Below are positions 28,537 through 38,330 of a stretch of DNA of 64,000 bases, piece by piece. Location of the stretch: contig JAHZKX010000041.1 in the NCBI GenBank assembly GCA_022600195.1, positions 106,400-170,399 of the forward strand. The letters are read 5' to 3'. Under the pieces are notes generated by a model, which was not told the origin of the DNA, made no database searches, and saw nothing but the letters and a program-made list of their open reading frames with translations. The DNA comes from Planctomycetota bacterium (GTDB taxonomy: Bacteria; Planctomycetota; Planctomycetia; Planctomycetales; Planctomycetaceae). The translations under genes and the position numbers were made by a program. Each line of letters opens with the position of its first letter. The first letter of the stretch is position 1.

Positions 28537-29568
28537 ATGAACCAGCCAAAAGAATACCTCCTTGCGATCGAGTCATCTTGTGACGAAACCGCTGCAGCCG
28601 TCATCACGCGCGACATGGGAATTCTTTCGAATATCGTCTCTTCACAAATTGACTTGCATGAAAAATTTGGAGGCGTCGTCCCGGAAATTGCCTCGCGAGC
28701 GCATCTGGAACGAATTTTGCCCGTCATTGATGAAGCACTCAAACAGGCAGGGATTTCTTTAAACCAGTTAACGGCCATCGCGGTTGCCACAGAGCCCGGT
28801 CTCGTCGGGTCACTGCTGATCGGATTAACCGCGGCTAAAACCCTGGCCATGACACTCGATTTGCCGCTCATTGCGGTGAATCATATCGAAGGGCATCTGT
28901 TTGCCTGTCAAATGCAGGAAACCCGACCACTTTTTCCGGCAATTGGTCTGGTCGTGAGCGGCGGTCATACAAATTTGTACCACTGTTCCGAGTCTTTCGA
29001 ATTTAAATTAATCGGCGCTACCATAGATGACGCTGCTGGCGAAGCGTTTGATAAAGTCGCAAAAATCTTAGGGCTCGCTTATCCGGGAGGCCCTTCTATC
29101 CAGAAATCTGCCGTTTCCGGAAATCCAAAGGCCTTTCCCTTTCCCCGAACGTTTCTGAAAGACCCCGAACTCCGCTTCAGTTTTAGCGGGCTCAAAACTG
29201 CAGTCCTCTACACCGCGCTCGGCAACCCCGGCGCAAAAAAACAACCACCACCACTGACCCCCGAACGAATTGCTGATCTTGCAGCCAGCTTTCAGGAAAC
29301 AGTTGTTGATGTATTAGTCGGAAAATGCCAGCAGGCGCTTAAGCAGTACAATTACTCAACGCTTTGTGTCGGAGGAGGTGTGGCAGCGAATACACTGCTT
29401 CGAGAGCGGTTGGCTGAAATGACGAAGGAAGAGGGCATCTATCTCAGCATGGCCCCTCTTGATTTATGCACTGACAATGCCGCTATGGCAGCAATCGCCT
29501 GGCATCATCTGGACCAGGGTCGAATCGCTGACCTTGATCTGGATGTCAATCCAGGGCTTGTCAGATAA
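28537..29568 (+). CDS. tsaD: tRNA N6-adenosine threonylcarbamoyltransferase subunit TsaD
   Basis: A 343-residue ASKHA-fold protein. Diagnostic motifs are [12 protein letters not shown] (residues 9-20), the metal-binding HxxGH in NHIEGHLFA (about 112-120), VSGGHTNLY, and the C-terminal [14 protein letters not shown] with D in '[10 protein letters not shown]'. It transfers the threonylcarbamoyl group made by TsaC to A37 of ANN-decoding tRNAs, together with TsaB and TsaE (not encoded here). Length is typical (about 340). The neighbours are unrelated. Confidence 0.97.
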   Translation: MNQPKEYLLAIESSCDETAAAVITRDMGILSNIVSSQIDLHEKFGGVVPEIASRAHLERILPVIDEALKQAGISLNQLTAIAVATEPGLVGSLLIGLTAAKTLAMTLDLPLIAVNHIEGHLFACQMQETRPLFPAIGLVVSGGHTNLYHCSESFEFKLIGATIDDAAGEAFDKVAKILGLAYPGGPSIQKSAVSGNPKAFPFPRTFLKDPELRFSFSGLKTAVLYTALGNPGAKKQPPPLTPERIADLAASFQETVVDVLVGKCQQALKQYNYSTLCVGGGVAANTLLRERLAEMTKEEGIYLSMAPLDLCTDNAAMAAIAWHHLDQGRIADLDLDVNPGLVR

Positions 29569-29586
29569 AAGCCTCTCAATCGCTGG

Positions 29587-31068
29587 CTATGGCTGCAGAA
29601 AACTGAAAGTAAACACGTCGGTCACATTAGTAAATTGTGGGAAAAGTGACAATCTGACATATCTGCGATCTGCTGAAATTACGGCTGCCCCCGACAGACT
29701 GATTCCTTCGGGAATCACAGAAATTACTGGTTGATTGGCAACGCCACCAATATTTTGTGAACCGGTCACCAAAGGAACCTGTCTCCCTGTTGAAATGGTT
29801 GTTCCCGCCTGTCGTGAAACACGAAAACTTTTTAAAGACTCACGAGCAGCCTTTGAATTCGGGCGAAAAGCATACGACAAATTACGAATTGCGCTCTGGC
29901 TTGTTTTCTGAGAATTTTGTGGAGTCTGTGGCACTCCGGATTTCTTGCTGCGTCGTCCTTTCGAAAGATCAATGGAAATTACTCGATCCGTTTCCATCAG
30001 AGGCACAATCATCGACTCTATGACAGGACGATCTGAACCGTGATAGCGGGTCACTTTCAATTTCGCCCGTTGACCAACAATATTTCCCGATACATAACGC
30101 ACTCGCACCACATAGGTTCCTGGAAATCCATAAGCACAAACATAGTTTTCGTGACAATTTTTCTGTTTGGGACCATACCCGTCATTCAACAACACCCCGC
30201 CTCCGGCTGTCAATGGAGCTTCAAATGAACAAACTGTTCCCTTAGGCTCTTCTACAATCAGATCCAGATCGCCATCCCCATTCCAGGTCAGTTCCAGTTT
30301 TAAATCTCGCTTCAAGGCCTGTTGCCTGGCTGAACGAACACGTTCGGCTTCTGCTTTTCGTCCCGCTGTTTTAAATGATTGTTCCAGGTCCGCCAATGCA
30401 TTTAAAGCTCTCTCGTGCCACTGCTGATGATCATTCACCCAGACATGAGTCAGAATTCCAGTCGCCGCCCATTGGAGGGCCTCCTTGTCTTTGAGTTTTT
30501 CTGCAAGCCGTAATCCCATGATATAGGATTCTGGTCTGTCAGGCTGCAGTTTTGCTGCCTGCTGATACAGTTTGAGCGCTTGCTCATCTGCATTGAATCG
30601 AGATAAATAGGCAGCCGAATAAACCATGCTGGGTACATCCGTCGCAGAAAAATCGATGCGAGAAAGCAAAACTCGCTGAATCTCCTGCTTGGGACGCCCA
30701 AGAATTTCCATCGACAACGCCAGCACATCGTACATCCAGGGTTGCGATTGATTATGTATCAGAGCGGCATTAATGGCGGCAATGACATGTTCATGTTTGC
30801 CAGCCTGATGCAAATTGAAGATTAAGTCATTCACTACCGATGGCGCTGGTTTTCGCTTGGAAAAATAGTCGCTCCAGAACGCAGACGGATCTTTGATATT
30901 GCCGACTAACGGAAGCTTGACTTCGTTCTTTTTTACCGACGGAGTATTAACAGAAACGGAGCCTTTCTTTTCAGATCGGCTCCGTACTGTTAATTTAGAT
31001 TGTCCAGGGACATCAGGTGATGTCGATTTCCCGTTTACTTCCCGCTTTCCGGTTTTTTTTTGAGTTGT
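29587..31068 (-). CDS. TPR/DUF2135-like frame without its own start codon (3' part of the VWA gene?)
   Basis: This minus-strand frame is open from 31068 to the stop at 29587. The first possible start is GTG 30834, which lacks a ribosome-binding site. The 78 codons upstream of it contain no ATG, GTG or TTG, yet read as protein (NIKDPSAFWSDYFSKRKPAPSV just before the GTG). The frame meets the preceding VWA gene in the -1 register exactly at an A9 run (31053-31061). From the GTG on: helical TPR-like repeats (HEHVIAAINAALIHNQSQPW...), then a DUF2135/YfaP-like beta domain (LTWNGDGDLDLIVEEPKG, GYGPKQKNCHENYVCAYGFPGTYVVRV). Best reading: continuation of the VWA protein by slippage, or a frameshift. 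Confidence 0.75.
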   Translation of the reverse strand, partial: TTQKKTGKREVNGKSTSPDVPGQSKLTVRSRSEKKGSVSVNTPSVKKNEVKLPLVGNIKDPSAFWSDYFSKRKPAPSVVNDLIFNLHQAGKHEHVIAAINAALIHNQSQPWMYDVLALSMEILGRPKQEIQRVLLSRIDFSATDVPSMVYSAAYLSRFNADEQALKLYQQAAKLQPDRPESYIMGLRLAEKLKDKEALQWAATGILTHVWVNDHQQWHERALNALADLEQSFKTAGRKAEAERVRSARQQALKRDLKLELTWNGDGDLDLIVEEPKGTVCSFEAPLTAGGGVLLNDGYGPKQKNCHENYVCAYGFPGTYVVRVRYVSGNIVGQRAKLKVTRYHGSDRPVIESMIVPLMETDRVISIDLSKGRRSKKSGVPQTPQNSQKTSQSAIRNLSYAFRPNSKAARESLKSFRVSRQAGTTISTGRQVPLVTGSQNIGGVANQPVISVIPEGISLSGAAVISADRRYVRLSLFPQFTNVTDVFTFSFLQP

Positions 31069-33782
31069 TCAACCGTGCGATTATTGAATTGAAAGGGATT
31101 GTCCTCGACCTGAAATTGTGCCTGAGGCTGCTTGGATTCTGCTTTTCCTAGAATATCATCCAGAATCGCTTTCATTTCCGGATCGTGAATTGGCTTAATG
31201 ACCTCTTTGGCAACTTTACCTTGCACTTTTTTGACAGGTTGTTTCTGCCCTTTTTGTGCTTTAGGTGTATTCATCATCAGAAATTCAGGTGCGATATTAA
31301 ACAATCCCTGTCCACCACCACCGCCCTGCTGGCCACCACCGAAACCGCCTTGCTGGCCGCCGCCCTGTTGACCGAGGCCGTTGCCACCTTGTTGACCGCC
31401 AAAACCACCCTGGCTGCTTCCAACAGAAGACTGCTGCGCGGACACCGAAATCACAAGATCAGCTACCGGATAAACGCGTGTGGATAAGATCTCATCTGCT
31501 TTCACAATGGTCGTGATTTTCATCACTTCATCTTCAATCAGATAGGTCAAACCGATCGGTTTCAAAATAATATTCATGGCACTTTTCAATTTGATGCCAC
31601 TTAAAGAAACATTCACCGGTTCATCAACTGTTAAACCTTCTTCACCCAGATCATTTGAGTTGATCAAAATTGTGATATTATGCAACTCAGCAAAGTAAGT
31701 CATGACTTCGGAAAGCGGAATATCCGGGAAGTTTGCTTCTGTTTCTTTTTGCAATTCTTCGAAAATTCTCTGCTCTGCAGGGCTGGCGCGATGCAGGTCA
31801 ACAGAAGCCCATTTCTTGCGACGTTCTGTCAGATTGACCCAGACTGGCGCGGCAGGCCAACGAATGGGAGGTTCATCAGGAAATGGAACGTGCGACAATT
31901 CAACCTGATAGAGTGTTTCCAGGAATCGGTCTGCTCGTAGAGAACGCATTCTGAATACTTTATCCAACTGTCCCGCCGCTTCAGATGTAAACAACGCGGC
32001 TGTCGCTGGTCCATTGCCTGGTTCCATCTGAACAGCCACCCGAGAAACAGCTTCTGCCTCTTCATATGCATCACTGTTACCGTGCTTACCATCTTGTATC
32101 AAGGATCGTACCCGGTCGATCAACTGTTCCAGCTTTTCGTCTTCCAAAAGAATTTTATCGACAAGACGTTTTTGTTGTTCTAACTGTGCCAGCTGTTGCT
32201 GTTGACGAATTTGTCGTGTTTCAGCTATTTCCATCTGACTGCGGACATCCACCATAATATTATTCAGACGGCGTTGCAGTTGCTGACGAAGATCAATATC
32301 AATATCCGATGTAGATTTGAGGAAACTCAAAGATCGTTTCAATATGCTAAGTGCTCCCTCGGGATTTTCAGCAGTGATCGTTCGCGCTTCTTCTATGGCA
32401 TTGGAAACCTCAATCTTCATCTGAGCTCCCTTGATCTGCCTTAACTGCTCCACTTTGCTGATCGAATCGTTAATCGGAGGCTTGGCATCTGCTTTTGTGG
32501 CGGGCTCAGGCTTGGCATCGGCTGCAGGCTTAGCATCGGCTGCTGGTTTTTTGGTATCCGCTTGTGCCAACTGATCTTGTTGTTGAAATTTATCGGACAG
32601 TTTCAACAGTGAATTACCACGCGTATTCCCAGGATCGAGCTGCTGTAGCAGATTACCAAACTGGGCAGCCTGTTCAAAATTACCACTCTGAATGGCACGC
32701 GTGCCTGCAAATTCTAATTGAGCCATACGCTCTTCATGTGCAGTTCGTGCCAGATTCATCATTCGCTGACCGGCAAAGGCAATCCCGATATCCTGCCCCG
32801 GCTGAGAGTTCATCCAGGGAACAGCCAGGAAACTATTGACTGCCTGTGCGACGGGTACGTTAAATTTCCAGTTTGCATTCAAATGACGATTACTCAACTC
32901 AAGTGACAACCGGCCACTCAATTCACCTTTGGCAAGATAAACCGTGTCTCGGTCTGTACGAACCGGCAAAGCTTGACGTGTATTTAATTCCAATTTTTTA
33001 TCTGAGAGCTGAATCGTATTCGGAAAGAAAACTGGAGCTTGAACCGCTTTGGCTAATTGCTTACCTACTATTGTTGGCAGGTCCTTTTTCTCTTCAGCCT
33101 GATCGGCGAGAACAATACCACCAGTGTAAACTCCTAACGTTCCCAAAAGCCGTAAATCTTTTTTAGGTCCCACTGCATAACTGTGAACGGGAACATGTTG
33201 ATGAGCTAATTCACTCGTGAGTGCAGCCATTTCCGGAAGAGAAATTAATCGGGCTGAACTCATTCCATCACCAATATAAAGGATGGATCGAACCGGCTGT
33301 TTCTGTAGCCCCTGCATGACCGTTTTGAAAGCTTCAGAAAGATTCGTTGCTCCCAATGGTGCCCGATTGGCTAAAGATGCCACTGCAAGTTTGGCCCCTC
33401 GGCTCTGTGGTGTCACGAATTCATTGACGAATGGCGTGCATTGCACATCAACAGCATAGATGCCAACTGTCGCATCGTTGGGAAGCTCGCTCAGGAATGA
33501 CTTCAAAACATCCAACGCTTGAGTTCGATGCTCGCCGACCTGACTCGCTGAAGTATCAAACAGAATCGCAATCTGCTTTCCTGAATGCACATTGGCGGGT
33601 AACCGATCTGCTTTCATTTGCAGAGCATAATAATGCTCGCCTTCGTTATTTTGATAACTGAGGATCTGGCCAATGTTTGATATTTCTGGAAGTTTGTTCT
33701 CAGCATAGCCTTGCGGGGAGCACAACAACATAGTTGACGCTGCCCAAACAAACATTGATATTCCAAATCTGGATACTGACAT
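31035..33782 (-). CDS. Large secreted VWA protein with STN-like domain
   Basis: 915 residues from ATG 33782, which has GGGAGAGAG upstream; a Met 14 codons earlier lacks it. Signal peptide about 1-27 (ends GYAEN). A VWA domain with the MIDAS motif DTSAS (near residue 70) spans roughly 60-240. Then come helical/TPR-like regions, an Ala/Asp/Lys/Pro tract (AADAKPAADAKPEP), a long coiled coil (QIRQQQQLAQLEQQKRL), and a secretin/TonB short N-terminal-like fold (about 690-760: VSLSGIKLKSAMNIILKPIGLTYLIEDEV). A Gly/Gln-rich stretch (near 31310-31420) and a basic tail ending PESGK follow. The gene ends just after an A9 run and appears to continue in the -1 frame. Confidence 0.88.
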   Translation of the reverse strand: MSVSRFGISMFVWAASTMLLCSPQGYAENKLPEISNIGQILSYQNNEGEHYYALQMKADRLPANVHSGKQIAILFDTSASQVGEHRTQALDVLKSFLSELPNDATVGIYAVDVQCTPFVNEFVTPQSRGAKLAVASLANRAPLGATNLSEAFKTVMQGLQKQPVRSILYIGDGMSSARLISLPEMAALTSELAHQHVPVHSYAVGPKKDLRLLGTLGVYTGGIVLADQAEEKKDLPTIVGKQLAKAVQAPVFFPNTIQLSDKKLELNTRQALPVRTDRDTVYLAKGELSGRLSLELSNRHLNANWKFNVPVAQAVNSFLAVPWMNSQPGQDIGIAFAGQRMMNLARTAHEERMAQLEFAGTRAIQSGNFEQAAQFGNLLQQLDPGNTRGNSLLKLSDKFQQQDQLAQADTKKPAADAKPAADAKPEPATKADAKPPINDSISKVEQLRQIKGAQMKIEVSNAIEEARTITAENPEGALSILKRSLSFLKSTSDIDIDLRQQLQRRLNNIMVDVRSQMEIAETRQIRQQQQLAQLEQQKRLVDKILLEDEKLEQLIDRVRSLIQDGKHGNSDAYEEAEAVSRVAVQMEPGNGPATAALFTSEAAGQLDKVFRMRSLRADRFLETLYQVELSHVPFPDEPPIRWPAAPVWVNLTERRKKWASVDLHRASPAEQRIFEELQKETEANFPDIPLSEVMTYFAELHNITILINSNDLGEEGLTVDEPVNVSLSGIKLKSAMNIILKPIGLTYLIEDEVMKITTIVKADEILSTRVYPVADLVISVSAQQSSVGSSQGGFGGQQGGNGLGQQGGGQQGGFGGGQQGGGGGQGLFNIAPEFLMMNTPKAQKGQKQPVKKVQGKVAKEVIKPIHDPEMKAILDDILGKAESKQPQAQFQVEDNPFQFNNRTVEQLKKKPESGK

Positions 33783-34323
33783 TTTTTCTCTCTCCCGAGT
33801 TACTTTAGGTAAGAATGCTCTCACTCAGACCAAATGGACGATCGCCAAATTGCGCATTCTCCTCAACTGTGCATTGTATATTCAATCTCGGACTCCATTG
33901 AAGGAAATTCCCCCGATTTTCTCTTAATTCTCCAAATTTGGTGCGACTTGAATAGTGATTGTCGGCACGGACTGAAGTATCCGCGTAAATTATAGTCAGA
34001 TTATGAGGAAAGTGAGGATCAAGGCCCACTTAGCGGAATCATTGATTTCGTAAACCTGCTCTATTAAGTCGGACCGGGGAATATCCATTCGTCCACATCA
34101 TTGAGACCAAGCAGGCCATTCTGTTGCTCATCGCTTGTCCAGATTATCTCGATTCTGCTCAATAACTCCCCAATGATTTGACGATCTTGAATACAGACTC
34201 ACCCCACTTCCTCATCGGGCATCGCCTGTTTTAAGAACTGGATGTCATCACATGACACCCATTCCGCACATCAACACCTGACATCATTTCTTTCACTCTC
34301 TTTTTCTTTCACTGTCTTTGCGT
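33783..34323. other. Divergent intergenic region, nothing recognised
   Basis: About 540 bases between the VWA gene (minus) and the M30-like protease gene (plus). Short frames are present but none shows coding character. No RNA gene, repeat or clear promoter hexamers could be assigned. It must contain the promoters of both flanking genes. Confidence 0.4.
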
Positions 34324-36354
34324 ATGAACGATCGATGGCAATTCAACAGATCGACTTTGTTTTTGAGCGCGATAGTACTTGTGCTGATCGCATTGGTGAT
34401 TCAATCGTCTGCAACTCATTTTACAGACTATTGGAAAGCAAAGCGAAGTTCTTCTGGAAAGATCACCGCAAGAAAACCAGTTGTACCTGGCTCTCTCCCA
34501 GTGGATTGGAACCAGCCAGTAAACATCATTGCATCCAGCATGAACCCGAGCTTTCCACTTTCACTTCGAAGTGACGACGAATATCTGTTGATCATCAATA
34601 ATCTGGAACGAACACCTCAACATTCGCGAACAATTCATCTATCAGCAGATCTCAAATCCCATAATCATGAGCCAGTTGACTGTTACTTTCAAAATACGAG
34701 TAACCTCATTCAATCGGGTCACTCAAATCGTCATTCGAGTATTTCAGCCGCTTCTGATGAAATACAATATCAAAGACCGCTCGCTCCATCCAATTTAGAA
34801 ATAAAACCCCCAGAAAGCGAACGCGCTTTCTATTTATTTGTGACTGAAGGCGACCTCTCCGACAAAAATAAATATACGCGCATTACAGGGCGACTGATTC
34901 AACAAAGTCCGCGCGTCGCCGTTTATCTGGATGACCAACAGCACACAAATGAATTGACCGCTGGCCTGGTCAATGAAATCATAGAAATCATGGAGCAACA
35001 GGTTCTGGACCAGATCACCCGGAAATGTGGTCCGATTCGCGATGTGGATCTAGATGGACGATTTACCATCCTGCTCTCTCCCTGGTTAAATAAGCTCCAG
35101 GGAGGCAAAACATCGATCAATGGTTTTGTACGCCCCAGCGATTTTCGAGAGTCTGTCGTAGCGCCTTTCAGCAATCACTCCGACATGCTGTATCTGAATT
35201 CAACACTCAAACCTGGTCAGGAATTACTGGATTTACTCAGTCACGAACTGACACACGCTGCAATTTCCAGTTTTCGGACCGCGCCAGTGCAATCTCAATA
35301 TGGATCGTTAATGGATGAGGAAGACTGGTTGAACGAGGGCATTGCGCACATCATGGAACCGGGTTATACAAATCGTGATTACCGGATCAGCGAATTTTAT
35401 CGTAGTCCCGAATCTTATCCACTGGTCGTCTCAGACTACTATCGTGCTCAACTCTGGCGTAATCATGGTTGTCGGGGAGCCGTCAGTCTGTTCCTGGACT
35501 GGTGCAATCAGATCGATTCCACTCAGAATTTCTCTTATCGTTTCGCACATCACCCCTCAACAGGTATCAAAAAAATAGAACAGCTCACCGAATTTCGCTT
35601 CTCAGAACTATTCCGGCAATGGTCACTGAATCTCGTCAGTCAATCCTTGAACGCGCAGGCTCCAGAGAACTCGCTCTCCCCTCAAGCAGGCTTTCATTGT
35701 GGAAAATTTGTCTTAGCGGGCCCTGCCCTGCGAACTTGGAATCCGAGTCATGACCACAGGACTTCACTGAAGATTGCTTCGACTGCATCCAGCTTTATTC
35801 ATCTCAAGTCAAATAGCAAGCTAGCCCGCGACATTACAATCAAGGTCAACGGGTTTCAAAATATGCAATTGACACTTTTGAAATTTCCCAAAAATAAAGA
35901 GCGGCCCTCTTTAACCGCCAGATATTTCGACTCTGTTTCCCAAGACGTTCAATCTGCAGAATTTGTTGAAGTTCGTCTGAGTTGTCTACACCCGATGCAT
36001 TCGACAGTAGAATCAATCAGTCTGGAATTTGGCGGCGCCGGGCTCTCTCGGAAAGAGCGAAAACCGCGGCAGTTTCTAACCAGCGCGCTGAACTCTAAAT
36101 GGACTGCACTGAATGGAACGCTGGAACTGGCCCACAGTGGTACTCAACAAAACAGCGAAACTCTGGTCACTGATTTTTTGGTGCGCCTGCCCCGTCACTC
36201 CTTACCAGCATCTTCCAAAGCTACCTGTTGGAATTTCAAAGCTATCGTAAAAACAGAGCAGCAAACACGGACTGCAGCACAGTGTGAACTCAAGCTCCCC
36301 ATCAAACTAAAACCACGTCTGGCCGAGTCGAACACGAAAACTATGGTGAAATGA
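34324..36354 (+). CDS. Membrane-anchored zinc metalloprotease, M30 (hyicolysin)-like
   Basis: 676 residues from ATG 34324. An N-terminal membrane anchor (about residues 9-30, STLFLSAIVLVLIALVIQSS) precedes an extracytoplasmic protein. The gluzincin active site is visible: HELTH in LLDLLSHELTHAAISSF (about residue 304) and, about 25 residues on, WLNEGIAHIMEP with the third-ligand Glu. Upstream 'DVDLDGRFTILLSPWLN' and 'NHSDMLYLNS' match the layout of M30 peptidases. The C-terminal 250 residues are beta-rich and probably bind substrate or cell wall. The substrate is unknown. Single gene; the next gene is convergent, 11 bases away. Confidence 0.8.
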   Translation: MNDRWQFNRSTLFLSAIVLVLIALVIQSSATHFTDYWKAKRSSSGKITARKPVVPGSLPVDWNQPVNIIASSMNPSFPLSLRSDDEYLLIINNLERTPQHSRTIHLSADLKSHNHEPVDCYFQNTSNLIQSGHSNRHSSISAASDEIQYQRPLAPSNLEIKPPESERAFYLFVTEGDLSDKNKYTRITGRLIQQSPRVAVYLDDQQHTNELTAGLVNEIIEIMEQQVLDQITRKCGPIRDVDLDGRFTILLSPWLNKLQGGKTSINGFVRPSDFRESVVAPFSNHSDMLYLNSTLKPGQELLDLLSHELTHAAISSFRTAPVQSQYGSLMDEEDWLNEGIAHIMEPGYTNRDYRISEFYRSPESYPLVVSDYYRAQLWRNHGCRGAVSLFLDWCNQIDSTQNFSYRFAHHPSTGIKKIEQLTEFRFSELFRQWSLNLVSQSLNAQAPENSLSPQAGFHCGKFVLAGPALRTWNPSHDHRTSLKIASTASSFIHLKSNSKLARDITIKVNGFQNMQLTLLKFPKNKERPSLTARYFDSVSQDVQSAEFVEVRLSCLHPMHSTVESISLEFGGAGLSRKERKPRQFLTSALNSKWTALNGTLELAHSGTQQNSETLVTDFLVRLPRHSLPASSKATCWNFKAIVKTEQQTRTAAQCELKLPIKLKPRLAESNTKTMVK

Positions 36355-36365
36355 AGTCAGGTCGT

Positions 36366-36854
36366 TTAAAAGCTGCTTTCTTCTTCCAGAGTCTCACCCG
36401 TATATTTTATTCGAGTCGCAAACATCTTTTTCAATCGGGAGACGGGATACATGCGAACGATTTTGTTTTTGTAAGTAATTCTTCCCTGATCATCGCGGCC
36501 CAGATGAGTGGCAACATCAGGCTTGGCCAGATCTGCGTATAACGCAGCAAAGGTCTCTGGATCAACACCATTCCCGGATTCAAGATCTTCCATCGCATTC
36601 ACGCCACCACAAGAGACAGCAAATGAATTTAATCCTTTGGTGGCGGTGGTCATGAAATTTTCCTCTTCCAGGGCCAACTGGGATTCAAGCATCTGTTTCA
36701 CAGCACCTTTTATTTTATCTTCAGTCTCCTCTGTTGGAGTCCCTGATTTTTGCTGAGCAAGCAATGTTGTGCTCTGAAAACTCTGAGAGGCCCCCAGAAC
36801 ATAACCCACAGTGATCAGAAGCAAACCGATAACAACCTGGTTTAATCTGGACAT
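36366..36854 (-). CDS. Small secreted/anchored protein, unknown function
   Basis: 162 residues. An N-terminal hydrophobic segment (QVVIGLLLITVGYVLGASQ, 6-24) is a signal peptide or anchor, followed by a charged helix (TEETEDKIKGAVKQMLESQLALEEEN). The C-terminal part carries 'FAALYADLAKPDVATHLGRDDQGRITYKNKIVRMYPVSRLKKMF'. One Cys (FAVSCGG). No recognised family. Convergent with the metalloprotease gene. Confidence 0.7.
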   Translation of the reverse strand: MSRLNQVVIGLLLITVGYVLGASQSFQSTTLLAQQKSGTPTEETEDKIKGAVKQMLESQLALEEENFMTTATKGLNSFAVSCGGVNAMEDLESGNGVDPETFAALYADLAKPDVATHLGRDDQGRITYKNKIVRMYPVSRLKKMFATRIKYTGETLEEESSF

Positions 36855-37153
36855 GAAAGACTCCCCGTGAAATCAACTTTTTATTATGATTGGTTTCTAT
36901 TCGAGATGAGAATTACTGGCTGACTGATCAAATGCATTCAGCCTGCTGACTCAAATAGAATGACAAGATTGAATATCAGTAGCACATATTTACTAAGAAT
37001 TGAGTAGTCAGGTCAATAAGAACCCTGAAAATTCAACCGTAATACTCCTGATATTACACGATCAAGAGAGTAAACTCAGCAAAAATCTTCAGTAGAATCC
37101 GTAAATGAGATTTTGCCCTTTAAATGAGACGTTGATTGAATTGCCGGTTAAAT

Positions 37154-37504
37154 ATGAAGATCGAAGAATTTCAGCAAGCTCTTGCTAATATTGTCAGTCA
37201 ATTTCAAACGGCAGATTATGACACCAGACATCTTCTGCTTGATCTCTCCGAAAAAATATTGGCACTAGCGGATCAGGCCCCACATTTGCTTCCGGATCAT
37301 TTCAAGTCCGAATGGAAATCCATCTGCAGGGAGGTAGACGAAGTGCAACCGACATTCAAAAGCCATCGAAAGACTTCGATACTGCTTGATCGGGAAGGGA
37401 TGGGCCAACCGGGAAGACAAAGAGCCAACGCGATCATAACAAGAATCGTTGCGCTCTCGAAGTCGGTTAATCGACTGGAAAATGAGGAGAATTCACCGGA
37501 TTGA
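37154..37504 (+). CDS. Small cytosolic protein of unknown function
   Basis: 116 residues from ATG 37154; an in-frame TTG at 37136 is less likely. Mostly helical and soluble (MKIEEFQQALANIVSQFQTADYDTRHLLLDLSEKILALADQAPH), ending in a charged tail. No motif recognised. It is convergent with the HPt gene, 37 bases apart, and no operon partner is present. The coding call rests on composition and length only. Confidence 0.5.
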   Translation: MKIEEFQQALANIVSQFQTADYDTRHLLLDLSEKILALADQAPHLLPDHFKSEWKSICREVDEVQPTFKSHRKTSILLDREGMGQPGRQRANAIITRIVALSKSVNRLENEENSPD

Positions 37505-37541
37505 ACGATTTATCCAGCTGGCAACCAGGTAATAAAGTTCG

Positions 37542-37871
37542 TCAAACAACAATCCGGTCCATGTGATTCAACATGATTTCCTTGCGTTGTTCAATTCCAG
37601 ACTGATCTTCCGCTTTACAGGCTATCTCTAATTCGGCTGCGATTTGCGAAAGTTCTTCAAATCCATAACCGGCACTCGCCCCTTTTAACTGGTGGGCTAA
37701 TACTTTAAGTTCCTCAATCTGACTGGTAGCGGAAGCATCCCGTAAAAATGTCTTTTTCTCCTCAATGCCCTCTACGAACATCTCAATCAATTCATGGAAA
37801 TCTTCGTCATCACAAAATAATGATCGAACCGGTTCATTTTTCAGAGTATTTACCATGGTTGCAGATTCCAT
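37542..37871 (-). CDS. Stand-alone histidine phosphotransfer (HPt) protein
   Basis: 109 residues from ATG 37871; a TTG at 37877 and the ATG at 37856 are alternatives. The HPt signature is AHQLKGASAGYGF, with phospho-accepting His60, in a four-helix-bundle-like sequence (FHELIEMFVEGIEEKKTFLRDA; LSQIAAELEIACKAED). Such proteins pass phosphate between hybrid kinases and response regulators. No kinase or regulator is encoded in this window, so its partners are elsewhere. Confidence 0.88.
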   Translation of the reverse strand: MESATMVNTLKNEPVRSLFCDDEDFHELIEMFVEGIEEKKTFLRDASATSQIEELKVLAHQLKGASAGYGFEELSQIAAELEIACKAEDQSGIEQRKEIMLNHMDRIVV

Positions 37872-38330
37872 ATCCAATAAAGGGCTTCTATTTGTTATTT
37901 GTCATTGTTTGATTCTCAGCTACCTGTGAGCTCTTACAAACTTGATGGCGTTTCCTCAAAAAAAGACCTATGAATAAAGGCCTTTGTTAATTAATAGGTT
38001 GAACCCACTACCCGGAAGCAAAAAATGCTGAAATTACCCAATTTAGTGGCAAAGTGAATCCCTCCAGTGAAATAATTGTACCGATTATGACAGAACTGCC
38101 GATACAATATTGTCTTGTTCCAGACGGACCTGTCTGACTCTGTTGATACATTCTATTTATGCGATTCTGATACTAGCCAATAAACACTATACATAACAGC
38201 ACATTGCTATGTCTGATATTGACTCAATCCCACTTCTTACCGTATACACCTTCGGTCAATATCTGCAAATCAATGCCTGTAGCTAAACCCATATCACCTT
38301 TCTATTTCTTCAATATTAAACCCATCAATC
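37872..38330. other. Divergent intergenic region, nothing recognised
   Basis: About 460 AT-rich bases between the HPt gene and the LptF/G-like gene. No frame with coding character, RNA gene or repeat was recognised. Confidence 0.4.

Noticed and set aside
30834..30836. GTG 30834 as a normal start of an independent TPR/DUF2135 gene
   Set aside because: No ribosome-binding site, and 78 protein-like codons without stops precede it in frame back to the A9 run.
31305..31425. GC-rich repetitive tract that might be a repeat element
   Set aside because: It is the Gly/Gln-rich coding segment of the VWA protein on the minus strand.
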